Positions 41,920-50,923 of a stretch of DNA of 64,000 bases are shown one piece after another. A model generated the notes under the pieces. The model was not told the DNA's origin and ran no database searches. It saw only the letters and a program-made list of their open reading frames with translations. The stretch is from Natrinema salifodinae (lineage in GTDB: Archaea; Halobacteriota; Halobacteria; Halobacteriales; Natrialbaceae). The number at the start of each line of letters is the position of its first letter. Position 1 is the stretch's first letter. Both the position numbers and the translations under genes were made by a program. Where the stretch lies: NCBI RefSeq assembly GCF_900110455.1, contig NZ_FOIS01000004.1, positions 248,001 to 312,000 on the forward strand, given 5' to 3'.

Positions 41920-43896
41920 TTACAGGTCGAGTCGCGTCGTTTCGTCCCAGGTCCGCTCGTCGAGGACGACGACCTCGTCCTCGCCGAAGACGTAGAGGGA
42001 GTCGCCGACGTACATCGCGCGGGCGCCCGGCCCGCCGACGTCGACGTGAGCGACTTCTTCGAGTTCGCCGCCCTCGTAGTCGACGACGTAGCTGGCCTCG
42101 TTCCCCGGCATGAAGAACACGCCGTGGGCCTCGTCCTGGAGGAAGGCGGTGTGCGTTCGGCTGACGTCGCTGTATCGCTCGTCGGCGAAGATCTCCGAGT
42201 CGAGTTCGATCGGGTCCTCGGGATCGGTCACGTCGAAGAGCGTGGCTTTGGGATGGCGATCCTCCTGACCGACGCCGAGCACCAGGTCGTCTTCGAGGGG
42301 GTGGAGGTACTCCGAGAAGCCGGGTAGTTTGAGTTCGCCGTCGACAGTCGGGTCCGTCGGCTCCGAGAGGTCGAGCGTGTAAAACGGGTCGATCTCGCGG
42401 TAGGTGACGACGTAGCCCTCGTCGCCCTCGAAGCGAACCGAGTAGATCCGTTCATCGACGCCCAGGCCGGTCACCGAGCCGACCGTCTCGAGGTCCGAGT
42501 CGAGGACGTAGACGTCGTTCTCGGAGTCGACCCCGTGAGTCCGAGGGATCGTCGTCGCGATGCGGAGGTGGTCCTCGTGTTCGTCCATCGAGAACTGATT
42601 GAGCGGCGTCCCGGGCACCTCGCCGCTCGCGTCGGCGGCCAGGTCGCCCTCGATGTCGATCCTGACGATTCCCGTGGTGGTCAGATTCCGATGATTGGCC
42701 GCGGCGTGCTCCCGGACGCCCTCCTCGAACGCTTGGCGGGCCTCCCGGCGCTCGTCGTCGGCCATTCGGTCGTACCAGGCCCGGAGGATCTCGCGCAGTT
42801 CGACGCGTTTCGCCCGATCGGAGATTTCGAGGTCGTCGAGCGCCGCGACGCGCTCGCGGGCCCGAGCGTCGAGCAGTTCGGCGCCCGCTTCGGTCCCGAG
42901 GAACGACCGCCGGAGTTCGTACCCGGAGGTCGACCGCATGTACGAGAGGTAGATCCCGTTCTCGGAGACGTAGGTCGCCGACAGCGACTGCGAGCCGACG
43001 ACGCTCTCTCGGCTCTCGAGGGCCCCCGTCTCGGGGTCGACGCGGGCGGCTGTGTAGACGGCGTCGGCGTCCGCGGGCGTCGCGGGGCGAACGACGTCCG
43101 TGCACTCGACCGGGTCGTCGCCGTAGGGCGTCATCGGGCACGGATCGCCGCCTGGCCGATCGACGAGGATCAGGTAGAGGTCGCCGTCGTGGAGGCGGGC
43201 GGTGTCGATGTCCGCTGCGAGGTCGGTTCGCCACCGTTCTTCGGGCTCGGCGGGGTCGCTCACGTCGTAGCCGGCGGCCTCGTCGTCGCCGAGGACGACG
43301 AGCGTGTCGTCGGCCAACAGCAGGTCGCCCGAGAGCGGGATCGAGCCGACGGCCGTCGGATTCGCGGGATCGCTCACGTCGACGACCGACGTCTCGGCCC
43401 ACCGGGAGGTGTACCGGTAGTCGGCGTAGTAGACCGACTCGCCGTCGGTCTTCAGGACGGCCGGTTCGTCGAGAGCGGCCTCCTGGACGTTCGTCTCGGA
43501 GTGTCGCGGTTCGGAGTCGGGAGCGGAACCGCCGTCGCCGCCCGACGGTGCCGTCGCCGCGTCCGACTCGACGGCAGCCGACCCGTCCGCGGCCGTCTCG
43601 GTGTCGTCGAGGTCCTCCTCGACCGCCGCGTCGTCGCCGCCGGTTAGAGCGGTTGTAGCCGGCCCGGTCCACGCGTCGTCCGGCCGGCCGTCGAGGTACT
43701 CGGCGAAGGCCGCGTCCGATTCGAAGGTCACCAACTCGGGATCGCTCACGCCCTCGATCGGCCTGGCCTCCCGGTCGACGGCGTCGGCAGTGTGCCCGTC
43801 GAACAGTCCCGTCAGTCCGGTGCCGACGGCCGCCCCCACGAGCAGCGCCGCGAGGGCGACCGCGAGCAGCCTGGTCCGCTCAGTTCGTGCTGTCAT
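41920..43896 (-). CDS. Secreted or membrane-anchored beta-propeller protein (PF09826 type)
   Basis: 658 residues. An N-terminal hydrophobic helix (about 9-32) acts as anchor or signal. After an acidic low-complexity stretch (about 80-130) comes the Beta_propel core: TNVQEAALDEPAVLKTDGES, YYADYRYTSRWAETSVVDVS, LVVLGDDEAAGYDVSDP, IVRIDIEGDL, GYVVTYREIDPFYTLDLSEP and YSDVSRTHTAFLQDEAHGVF. These repeated blades are distantly WD40-like. Family members are extracellular and of unknown role. No lipobox Cys is seen. Confidence 0.85.
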   Translation of the reverse strand: MTARTERTRLLAVALAALLVGAAVGTGLTGLFDGHTADAVDREARPIEGVSDPELVTFESDAAFAEYLDGRPDDAWTGPATTALTGGDDAAVEEDLDDTETAADGSAAVESDAATAPSGGDGGSAPDSEPRHSETNVQEAALDEPAVLKTDGESVYYADYRYTSRWAETSVVDVSDPANPTAVGSIPLSGDLLLADDTLVVLGDDEAAGYDVSDPAEPEERWRTDLAADIDTARLHDGDLYLILVDRPGGDPCPMTPYGDDPVECTDVVRPATPADADAVYTAARVDPETGALESRESVVGSQSLSATYVSENGIYLSYMRSTSGYELRRSFLGTEAGAELLDARARERVAALDDLEISDRAKRVELREILRAWYDRMADDERREARQAFEEGVREHAAANHRNLTTTGIVRIDIEGDLAADASGEVPGTPLNQFSMDEHEDHLRIATTIPRTHGVDSENDVYVLDSDLETVGSVTGLGVDERIYSVRFEGDEGYVVTYREIDPFYTLDLSEPTDPTVDGELKLPGFSEYLHPLEDDLVLGVGQEDRHPKATLFDVTDPEDPIELDSEIFADERYSDVSRTHTAFLQDEAHGVFFMPGNEASYVVDYEGGELEEVAHVDVGGPGARAMYVGDSLYVFGEDEVVVLDERTWDETTRLDL

Positions 43897-44058
43897 GTCC
43901 GCGTAGACATGGGACTGTACTAAGGCGTCGGCGCTAGCTGAAACGAGGCTTTCACCGACCGAATACCGGACGATCGGCCGCTCGGCGGTCGTATAAACGG
44001 CTATTCTACCCCTGGCAGTTGTATCGGATTTAAGTTCGTGAGGGACCTTCGGTAGTAT

Positions 44059-45195
44059 ATGTCACAGACGCCAGTCGTGGTGAAGGCAGTACGGACGCCC
44101 CAGGGGAAAGAAGACGGCGTGTTCGCCGATCTGCGAAGCGAGGACCTCTCGGTGCCGCTGATCGACGAGATCCTGGCCGAGACGGGGCTCTCCGGCGACG
44201 AGATCGACGATCTGATGTGGGGCTGTGCCCAGCAGCGCGGCGAGCAGGGGAACAACCTGGCTCGGGTCATCGCCCTGCTCTCCGAACTGGGCGAGAACGT
44301 CCCCGCAACGACGATCAACCGCTGGTGTGCGTCCTCGATGCAGTCGGTCATCTCCGCGTCCGACGCCATCGCGGCGGGCAACCGCGACGCCGTCATCGCC
44401 GGCGGCGTCGAAAGCATGAGCCGCGTCCCGATGGGCGAGAACACCCAGAACGTCCACCCGCGCCTGGCCGAACTGTACAACATCGGCGAGCTCCAGATGG
44501 GGATGACCGCCGAGAAGGTCGCCGAGGAGTACGGCGTCAGCCGCGAGGAACAGGACGAGTACGCCGCCCGCAGTCAACAGCGAGCCGCCGAGGCGACTGA
44601 GGAGGGCCGCTTCGACGACGAGATCGTCCCTATCGAGACCGGAGACGGCACCGTCTCCGAGGACGAGGGCATCCGACCGGGCACGACGACGGAGAAGCTC
44701 GCCGAACTGCCGACCGTGTTCAAGTCCGACGGCACCGTCACGCCCGGCAACGCCTCCCAGATCTCCGACGGCGCTGCCGCCCTGCTCGTCACGAGCGAGG
44801 CCTTCGCGGAGGAGCACGACCTCGAGATCATGGCCGAGGTCGGCATGAACAACGTCGCCGGCGTCGACCCCACGGTCATGGGGATCGGCCCGGTCCCGGC
44901 GACTGAGGGGCTGCTCGAGCGCAACGGCCGCGACATCGACGAGTACGACCAGGTCGAACTCAATGAGGCCTTCGCCAGCCAGACGATCTACTCGCGCGAC
45001 CAGCTCGGGGTCGACCCCGAGATCTTCAACGTCAACGGCGGCGCCATCGCGCTCGGCCACCCGCTGGGCGCCTCTGGCGCTCGTCTGCCGGTGACGCTAA
45101 TCAACGAACTTCGGCGGCGCGGTGGCGGCCTCGGCCTGGCGACGCTCTGTGTCGGCTTCGGTCAGGGCGCGGCGATCGAGTTCGACGTCAACTGA
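44059..45195 (+). CDS. Thiolase (acetyl-CoA C-acetyltransferase type)
   Basis: 378 residues starting [20 protein letters not shown]. Catalytic residues: Cys90 in [15 protein letters not shown], His334 in [13 protein letters not shown], Cys364 in [29 protein letters not shown] is intact. It lacks the acidic insertion of the other thiolase in this window (15773). A TATA-like GATTTAAG about 28 nt upstream suits a leaderless start. It cleaves or forms 3-ketoacyl-CoA; the second copy suggests a different chain length or direction. Confidence 0.92.
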   Translation: MSQTPVVVKAVRTPQGKEDGVFADLRSEDLSVPLIDEILAETGLSGDEIDDLMWGCAQQRGEQGNNLARVIALLSELGENVPATTINRWCASSMQSVISASDAIAAGNRDAVIAGGVESMSRVPMGENTQNVHPRLAELYNIGELQMGMTAEKVAEEYGVSREEQDEYAARSQQRAAEATEEGRFDDEIVPIETGDGTVSEDEGIRPGTTTEKLAELPTVFKSDGTVTPGNASQISDGAAALLVTSEAFAEEHDLEIMAEVGMNNVAGVDPTVMGIGPVPATEGLLERNGRDIDEYDQVELNEAFASQTIYSRDQLGVDPEIFNVNGGAIALGHPLGASGARLPVTLINELRRRGGGLGLATLCVGFGQGAAIEFDVN

Positions 45196-45434
45196 GGCAT
45201 CGAGCGCGGGCACGGTACCGCGTTCGGAAGCGAGAAGCAGCGCGGTGTGGGGCGTCCGTCCGCCCCACCCGCCCCATTCTACTCGGTTCGACGCTCCTCC
45301 GATCGACCCCGTCGGAGAGCGCGCGGCGGTCGTCGACGATGCGCCGACTGCTCGGTCGGCCCGGACGAACTGCAATCGGGCCGAGCACGACCGTCGCCGT
45401 GCGGTGAAACACGGTACGAGAGCGGTAGGGCGCG

Positions 45435-45869
45435 TTAGAGCAGGTCCCCGAGGCTGCCGTCGAGGACGTCACCGAGCGGATCCTCGGGGATGTCGACGAG
45501 CTCGTTGATCAGATCGACGGGCACGTCGGAGTCGTCGGACGGCTCGTCAGCAGGTTCGTCGGGTTCGTCAGCAGGTTCGTCGGACGGGTCATCGGCTGGT
45601 TCGTCGGACGGCTCGTCAGCTGGTTCGTCGGTTGGTTCGTCTGGGAGCTCGATATCAATCGGGAGCTCGTCCTCGACGAACTCTTCCGACACGTCGGTCG
45701 AATCCTGGGAGACTTCGTTGACCGATTCGCGTTCGATCGTTTCCGAGTCTACTTCTTCGGTCGTCTGGTCCGTTTCGGTCGTTGACTGGGCCGCGACTGT
45801 GCCTGCGCCGGCGCTGATCGCCAGCAGGCAGACCGCAATCGCGACGAGGAGTGTTCCGATCCGATTCAT
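45435..45869 (-). CDS. Secreted acidic low-complexity repeat protein
   Basis: 144 residues from the ATG at 45869 (MNRIGTLLVAIAVCLLAISA). A signal peptide (about 1-27, ending near GTVAAQS) precedes an acidic Ser/Thr/Glu region and then about ten copies of a DEPAD/DEPSD repeat (residues about 78-118). The tail PVDLINELVDIPEDPLGDVL is mildly amphipathic. It is probably exported; the charge and repeats recall haloarchaeal surface or biofilm-type proteins, but no domain is recognised. A minus-strand AATTTATTG near 45918 may be its TATA. The longer in-frame start at 45938 is disfavoured. Confidence 0.7.
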   Translation of the reverse strand: MNRIGTLLVAIAVCLLAISAGAGTVAAQSTTETDQTTEEVDSETIERESVNEVSQDSTDVSEEFVEDELPIDIELPDEPTDEPADEPSDEPADDPSDEPADEPDEPADEPSDDSDVPVDLINELVDIPEDPLGDVLDGSLGDLL

Positions 45870-46188
45870 TGGTATTCTGCCACGATGGGCAATGACAGTT
45901 GCCAGCAGTAGCGGCAATAAATTGACAGAACCGTTCACCGATCGAACGGCAGGTTTCGGCGATAAGACCGGGACAGCGAACGAGCGTAGCGACCGGCAAC
46001 GGATCGAAAGCCCGCGCCTAGAGACGGGTCCGGATGGCCGTATTGCGACCCTACCGACCGATCGTGTCGAACCGGTTACGAGCGACGGAGACTCACCTAT
46101 CCATCAGCGCCCGATCTCGGACTCGAGCGGTCACCGGATGGGGGCCGCGGGTGTCGGCGTTTTATATCGGCGGGCCGTACGACGTGGC
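45870..46188. other. 319-nt divergent intergenic region
   Basis: Contains the likely promoter of the acidic repeat protein on the left (AATTTATT near 45918, minus strand) and the TATA element TTTATAT at 46161-46167 for the gene at 46189 on the right. The middle 200 nt are GC-rich with no gene, repeat or RNA structure that I can support. Confidence 0.5.
46161..46167 (+). promoter_or_regulatory. TATA element of the small membrane protein gene at 46189
   Basis: TTTATAT, centred 25 nt before the ATG at 46189, decides this start and indicates a leaderless transcript. Confidence 0.6.
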
Positions 46189-46518
46189 ATGAGCCGACAC
46201 CTACTGGCGGTGATCGTGGGCATTCCGATCGCCTGGCACCTCGGGCTGACCGCGGTGGCCTACTACGACGCCGGGCGGGTCGGCCTCGAGCCGCCGTGGA
46301 AATGGGCGGCGATCACATTCTGTCTCCCGCTGATCGGCTTTTTCATCTACCTGTTCGAGCGCAGCGAACTCTCCTACGACCCGGAGAGCGATCCCTACCG
46401 AGGACACAACGTCAACATCCATCCCTCCCGGGCCGACGACACGTCGCTGCCGTCCCGCGAGGACGACCGGGGCTCGGCGGGGGACGGGCGGGAGGAGGGA
46501 GACGGAGACGACGCCTGA
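46189..46518 (+). CDS. Small two-helix membrane protein with acidic tail
   Basis: 109 residues starting MSRHLLAVIVGIPIAWHLGL. Two membrane segments (about 3-26 and 38-57: WAAITFCLPLIGFFIYLFER) form a short hairpin, and the remaining 50 residues are hydrophilic and end in an Asp/Glu/Gly-rich tail. The layout with FIYLFERSELSYD after the second helix is seen in small haloarchaeal membrane proteins resembling PLDc_N-type stubs. Function unknown. The start was chosen by the TATA spacing; the frame runs further upstream, but that part looks noncoding. Confidence 0.75.
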   Translation: MSRHLLAVIVGIPIAWHLGLTAVAYYDAGRVGLEPPWKWAAITFCLPLIGFFIYLFERSELSYDPESDPYRGHNVNIHPSRADDTSLPSREDDRGSAGDGREEGDGDDA

Positions 46519-46559
46519 ACTAAATTATAGATGATACGTTTTCTCGGGTCGGCGAATCG

Positions 46560-46578
46560 GAGACGCCGGCGGCGTCTC
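46560..46578. terminator. Perfect 8-bp-arm hairpin between 46518 and the MFS gene
   Basis: GAGACGCC (46560-46567) and GGCGTCTC (46571-46578) are exact inverted arms with a 3-nt loop, 41 nt after the stop of the upstream gene. The T-run of a classical terminator is absent, so it might instead be an operator of the MFS gene at 46644. Confidence 0.4.
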
Positions 46579-46643
46579 TGACGACGCGACCGGCGTTTTA
46601 CCGGAACGGGTAGGGTTTTTAGCCGGGCGACTGGAGCCCGACT

Positions 46644-47825
46644 ATGGACCGGGTCCGTCTCTGGACGGCCGCGATCTTCCTGTTCGTCTTCGGCGACGCG
46701 ATGGCGATGCAGGCGCGCGGCCCGATTCTCGCACCGCTCGAGCGCACGTTCGGCGTCTCGGAGAGCGTCCTCGGCCTGGTCGCGCCCGCCGGGACCGCCG
46801 GCTTCGTCGTGGTGGTGGTCGCGACGGGGCTGCTCGCGGGTCGGATCAGCGTTCAGCGGACGCTGTTGGTCAGCGTCGTCGCCGTCGCCGTCGCGCTCGT
46901 CGCGATGGCGGCCGCGCCCCTGTACGTCGTCTTCCTGCTCGCGTTGCTCGCCCAGGGGGCCGCGGCCGGCGCGTTCCGCGGCGTCGACCGCGTCGTGTTG
47001 AGCCACCTTTACGCCGGCCGTCGCGGACGGGTGTACACCGCGTACGCGCTCATGTGGGCCGTCGGCGCGGTCGCCGGACCCCAGCTCGTCAGCGCCGTCC
47101 TGGCGGTCGCCGACTGGCGGGCCGTCTTCCTCGTCCTCGTCTTCAGCTTCGTGCCGACCGCCGTCGTCGCCGGCCGCGTCGACCTGCCCGAGATGACCGC
47201 CGAGCGGTCGCTCTCCCTGAGCGCGTTCGGGACCCTGCTCCGACGGCCGTCTGTCGTCGGCTCCTGTACCGGGCTGTTGCTCTTCGGCGCCGTCGAGGGA
47301 ATCATGTTCACCTGGCTCTCCTACTACGCCAGCCAGTTCGCCGCGACGACGACGGCGAACCTCCTGCTTTCGGCGTACCTGCTCGCGTACATCCCTGCCC
47401 GATTCGGGTACACGCTCGCCGTCGATCGCGTTCCGTACCTCGCGCTGGTGCTCGCCGTCGTTCTCCCCGCGATTCCGGCGCTGGTCGTCGTCCTCACCGT
47501 CTCCGGCCAGGCGGGTCCCGTCCTCTTCCTCGCCGTCTTCGTCGCCGGTGCGGGTCTCTCGAGCGGGTTCCCGATCCTGTCGGCCTACGCCGTCGAGGCC
47601 GCCCCGGCGTACACCGGGCCGCTCAACGCGTTGACGACCGGCGCGACCTACACGGGGATCGCCGTCGGTCCGGCCGTCGTCGGCGTGCTCGCGGAGCTAT
47701 ACGGTATCGGCCAGGCGCTGTGGCTGGCCGTCGCCATCGCCGGCGTGCTGTTCGTCACGATCGCGGGCACCTGGCTGTGGACCGGGACGGCGACGGCGCC
47801 GACGGTTACGATGGCGTCGGACTAA
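46644..47825 (+). CDS. Major facilitator superfamily transporter
   Basis: 393 residues with about twelve membrane helices. Helix 1 MDRVRLWTAAIFLFVFGDAM; RVVLSHLYAGRRGRVYTAYA at the loop of helices 4-5 and GPQLVSAVLAVADWRAVFLV (motif C-like plus WR) are typical of drug/proton antiporters and sugar exporters. A TATA-like GTTTTTAGC lies about 26 nt upstream. Substrate unknown. Confidence 0.88.
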   Translation: MDRVRLWTAAIFLFVFGDAMAMQARGPILAPLERTFGVSESVLGLVAPAGTAGFVVVVVATGLLAGRISVQRTLLVSVVAVAVALVAMAAAPLYVVFLLALLAQGAAAGAFRGVDRVVLSHLYAGRRGRVYTAYALMWAVGAVAGPQLVSAVLAVADWRAVFLVLVFSFVPTAVVAGRVDLPEMTAERSLSLSAFGTLLRRPSVVGSCTGLLLFGAVEGIMFTWLSYYASQFAATTTANLLLSAYLLAYIPARFGYTLAVDRVPYLALVLAVVLPAIPALVVVLTVSGQAGPVLFLAVFVAGAGLSSGFPILSAYAVEAAPAYTGPLNALTTGATYTGIAVGPAVVGVLAELYGIGQALWLAVAIAGVLFVTIAGTWLWTGTATAPTVTMASD

Positions 47826-47894
47826 CTCGCAGGAAACGCACAGAACGAGACCGAAGACGGAGAATCGAAAAACGGGGACCGGCGGTCGACGGAC

Positions 47895-49586
47895 TCAGTC
47901 GTCGGCCGGCGCGGGACTGCTGCTCTCGGTCTCGAGCAGCTCCTCGGGGACCGTCCCGTCGTCGTTCCAGCCGCGCTCCGCGTAGTACTCGTCGAGCCCC
48001 CGCTCGAAGTCCGGGATCTCGTAGGGAAGCTGATCGTCACCGCGGTCGAAGCCGCGCTGGTTGTTGAAGTGGCGCTCCATCGAGACGACCCGAGCGCCGA
48101 CTCCGAGCAGGTCCTCGTAGTCGGCGTCGAGCAGCGTCGAAATGCGCTCCGGAGTCATGAAGTCCCGGGAGAACTTGCAGACGACGGCGCTGTCCTTGAT
48201 CGCGTTGACGTTCTCGAGTTCGACCACTTTCGGCGGCTTGCCCTCGAGTCCCTCCTTGTCGAAGGCGTCCTCGGCGTCGACCAGCGGGTACTCGTAGGGG
48301 TAGAACTCGGCGTACATGTGATCGGCCCCGCGGTTCGAGGTGGCGAAGGCCAGGCCCTGGCCGTTCAGGGTGCGGCCGTCGTGGGCGGCGAACTCCATAC
48401 CCTTGACCGACCAGTTCTCGACGCCGAGTTCGTCGTGAACGCGGTCGACGCCCTCGGCGAGCGAATCGCCGACGTCTTCGCGGTAGGCGATCTTCTCGAC
48501 GAGGTCGTGGATCAGCTCGACGTTGCCGAACTCGTCCTCGCTGGCGAGGTAGGCCGCGACGGTGTCGCCACAGGAGATGGTGTCCATCCCGAGTTCGTCG
48601 CAGAGCTTGTTCGACTGCATCACATCGACGATGTCGTCGACGCCCGAGTTCGGCCCGAAGGCCATCAGCGTCTCGTACTCCGGCCCCTCGGTTTCGAGGC
48701 CCGTCTCCTCGTCGCGGGTCGGCAGCTTGCAGGCGAACGCGCAAGCCGAGCAGGTCCCCTTCTTGTACTTCTTCTCCTCGACGCGGTCGCCGTTAACCCC
48801 CTCGATGCCCTCGAAGGACAGCTCCGAGAAGTAGTGCGTCGGCAGGGCCTCGACCATGTTCGCGTACTCCGCGACCGAGGTCGTCCCCTGATCTTTCATC
48901 GGGCTGTCGGACTGGGCGGCCTCGCCATGGATCTCCATCTGGATCGGCGGGATCTCGACTTCGTGAGTCGAGTCGCCGTCGAAGGTGATCGCCTTGACGT
49001 TCTTCGCGCCGAGGACGGCGCCGAGGCCGCCGCGGCCGAAGGCCCGCTCCTTCGAGGTCATGATCGAAGCGAACCGGACCCGGTTCTCGCCGGCCGGGCC
49101 GATGACCGTGGTGTGTTCCGACCCCAGATCGTGCTCGTCCTCGATGTACTCGCAGGTCTCGGAGACGGTCGCCTCGGCGAGGTCCGGCACCGCTTCGAAC
49201 TCGACGCCGTCGTCGGTGACGTGGACGATGACGAGTTCGTCGCTCGCGCCGGTGATCTCGACGGCGCTGTAGCCCGTTCCGGTGAAGTTCCGCGAGAGGA
49301 ACCCGCCGGCGTTCGAGGAGAGCAGCCCGTCGGTCAGCGGCGAGATACCGGTCGCCGACATCCGGCCCGTAAAGCTCATCGTGGAGTGCTGGAGCGGCCC
49401 CGTCGCGAAGTACAGCCGGTTGTCCGGCCCCAGCGGATCGGCGTCGAACGGGATCCGGTCGTGGGCGAGTTTCGTCCCGAGCGCCCGGCCCCCGACGTAC
49501 GACTCGAGGACGTCGTCGATCTCTTCGGTCTCAGCCGTGCGCTCGCCGACGTCGATCGAACACAGCGGCCCCCGTACGTGTCTCAT
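47895..49586 (-). CDS. aor: Aldehyde:ferredoxin oxidoreductase (tungsten pterin enzyme)
   Basis: 563 residues starting MRHVRGPLCSIDVGERTAET. The N-terminal AFOR domain has YVGGRALGTKLAHDRIP and STMSFTGRMSATGISPLTDG. The 4Fe-4S ligands are Cys279, Cys282 and Cys286 in TCSACAFACKLP, with the fourth Cys near residue 470 (VVCKFSRDF). YETLMAFGPNSGVDD and AFATSNRGADHMYAE fit the pterin-binding core. It oxidises aldehydes to acids and passes electrons to ferredoxin. Shorter than hyperthermophile AOR (about 605), comparable to other haloarchaeal copies. The ferredoxin at 29952 is a possible but unproven partner. No cofactor synthesis genes are adjacent. Confidence 0.92.
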   Translation of the reverse strand: MRHVRGPLCSIDVGERTAETEEIDDVLESYVGGRALGTKLAHDRIPFDADPLGPDNRLYFATGPLQHSTMSFTGRMSATGISPLTDGLLSSNAGGFLSRNFTGTGYSAVEITGASDELVIVHVTDDGVEFEAVPDLAEATVSETCEYIEDEHDLGSEHTTVIGPAGENRVRFASIMTSKERAFGRGGLGAVLGAKNVKAITFDGDSTHEVEIPPIQMEIHGEAAQSDSPMKDQGTTSVAEYANMVEALPTHYFSELSFEGIEGVNGDRVEEKKYKKGTCSACAFACKLPTRDEETGLETEGPEYETLMAFGPNSGVDDIVDVMQSNKLCDELGMDTISCGDTVAAYLASEDEFGNVELIHDLVEKIAYREDVGDSLAEGVDRVHDELGVENWSVKGMEFAAHDGRTLNGQGLAFATSNRGADHMYAEFYPYEYPLVDAEDAFDKEGLEGKPPKVVELENVNAIKDSAVVCKFSRDFMTPERISTLLDADYEDLLGVGARVVSMERHFNNQRGFDRGDDQLPYEIPDFERGLDEYYAERGWNDDGTVPEELLETESSSPAPADD

Positions 49587-49743
49587 AGTACCACTGTGAG
49601 AGTCACTGTCGCAAAACGGTACCGGTTTTTCGAGCAGGTTCGGCCGCCGACAGGACGGTCCCTGTGATCCGTGTCAGTGGAACACCGCGATCGCCGCGCG
49701 CTGGTAGCGGCCTCCGATCTGGCTCGCGGGGCGGCGCTCGCGG

Positions 49744-50225
49744 CTAGAGCTCCTCGACGCCGCCGGCGACCGTCGTCCCGTCGAGGTCGCTACCCGACCC
49801 GACCGCGACGGCCGCGATCGCCTCCTCGCTGTCCTCGAGCGCCTGGCCGAACACCGGCGGGAGTTCGACCTCGCGGAGGACGACCTCGGCGATATCGGCC
49901 GCGGCGTCGCAGATCGCCTCGGAGGCCGCCGTCAGGTGAAGCAACCCCCGGAGCTGGTCGGCGCTGCCGACGTCGTCGCCGGCCTCGATCACCCACGTCT
50001 CGAGGCGCGTCTTCTGGTCGTCGGACTCGTCCTCCAGCGCGTGCACCTGCTGCGCGCGTGATACTGGAGGTAGTCGACCCGCGACTCGAGTTCGAGCACC
50101 TCGTCGGCCAGCGCCGCGTCGTCGCGTGCGGCGGAGTAGGCGAGGTCGACCGCGAGCTCGGGGGAGTCCTTGAGCTCGACGAGAATCTCCCGGACGTTCC
50201 GGGGCTCGTAGGCGATTTCCCGCAT
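49744..50225 (-). pseudogene. Frameshifted PhoU-domain protein next to mgtE halves
   Basis: A PhoU-like reading frame starts at the ATG at 50225 (MREIAYEPRNVREILVELKD). It keeps good similarity to the intact PhoU/TrkA-C gene at 61818 as far as DEVLELESRVDYLQYHAR near 50060, then runs out of frame. A different frame resumes at about 50050 with QQVHALEDESDDQK and continues LHLTAASEAICDAAADIAEV to the stop at 49744. The break lies in an alternating GC run, TGCGCGCGTG at 50051-50060. A one-base change would restore one protein of about 160 residues. It lacks the TrkA-C part of its paralogue, ending shortly after SGSDLDGTTVAGG. This could also be a sequencing error. Confidence 0.7.
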
Positions 50226-50350
50226 CACCCCTCCCGTCGCGTGCGGTCGTAATCAAGATTTGGCCGGATCGGGCCCGCAACGCCCGGAGAGCGACCAGCC
50301 GGCCGCCGTCGGACCAACGCTTAATGTATCGGACCGGGACCATCGGCTAG

Positions 50351-50923
50351 ATGCGTGGCCACGATTCCGCCCTCGACGTCTACCGCCAGGCGCTGCCGGT
50401 TATCCTCGTCAGCCTCGTGGCGGGCCTGTTCGCCGGCACGCTGTTAGGCACCGAGACGATGCGCGAGGGGATCGAGAGCGTCCCCGGAATCCTGCTGTTG
50501 CTGCCCGCGTTCCTGGCCACTCGCGGCGGCGTCTACGGATCGCTCGGCGCGCGGCTCTCGAGCGGGCTCCACCAGGGCCTGATCGACCCCCGCTTCGAGT
50601 GGAACGAGCGGCTGCGCAACGCCGTCGTCGCCTCCTTCCTCAACGGGATGATCGTCTCCGTCTTCATCGCCGTGCTCGCCTGGGGCGTCATGCTCGTCCT
50701 CGGGCGCTCGGCGAGCCTGGCCGAACTGGTCATCGTCCTGATCGTCGCGGCCCTGCTGAGCGCCGTCGCGATGCTGGGCGTGTTGCTGACCGTGATCTTC
50801 AAGGGCTACCGACGAGGCCTGGATCCGGACAACGTCATCGGGCCCGTCGTGACGACCGTCGGTGACGTGTTCGGGGTCGTCTTCCTGCTGATCGGCATCG
50901 GTGTCGCGGGGGTGATCCTGTGA
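50351..50923 (+). CDS. MgtE-type magnesium transporter, first membrane half
   Basis: 190 residues with five membrane helices: ALPVILVSLVAGLFAGTLLG, PGILLLLPAFLATRGGVYGS, SFLNGMIVSVFIAVLAWGVM, VLIVAALLSAVAMLGVLLTV and GDVFGVVFLLIGIGVAGVIL. The LPAFLATRGGVYGSLGARLS and PDNVIGPVVTTVGDVFG segments are the SLC41/MgtE membrane-domain signatures that line the Mg2+ pore. It overlaps the next half gene (GTGA), so the pair makes one pore. No cytoplasmic N or CBS domain is present, unlike full MgtE. Confidence 0.87.
   Translation: MRGHDSALDVYRQALPVILVSLVAGLFAGTLLGTETMREGIESVPGILLLLPAFLATRGGVYGSLGARLSSGLHQGLIDPRFEWNERLRNAVVASFLNGMIVSVFIAVLAWGVMLVLGRSASLAELVIVLIVAALLSAVAMLGVLLTVIFKGYRRGLDPDNVIGPVVTTVGDVFGVVFLLIGIGVAGVIL

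Noticed and set aside
45490-46188. Ser/Gly-rich plus-strand frame continuous with the gene at 46189
   Set aside because: Its first part is antisense to the DEPAD repeat gene, and the repeat makes a false SSAGSS protein. The TATA element at 46161 sets the real start at 46189.
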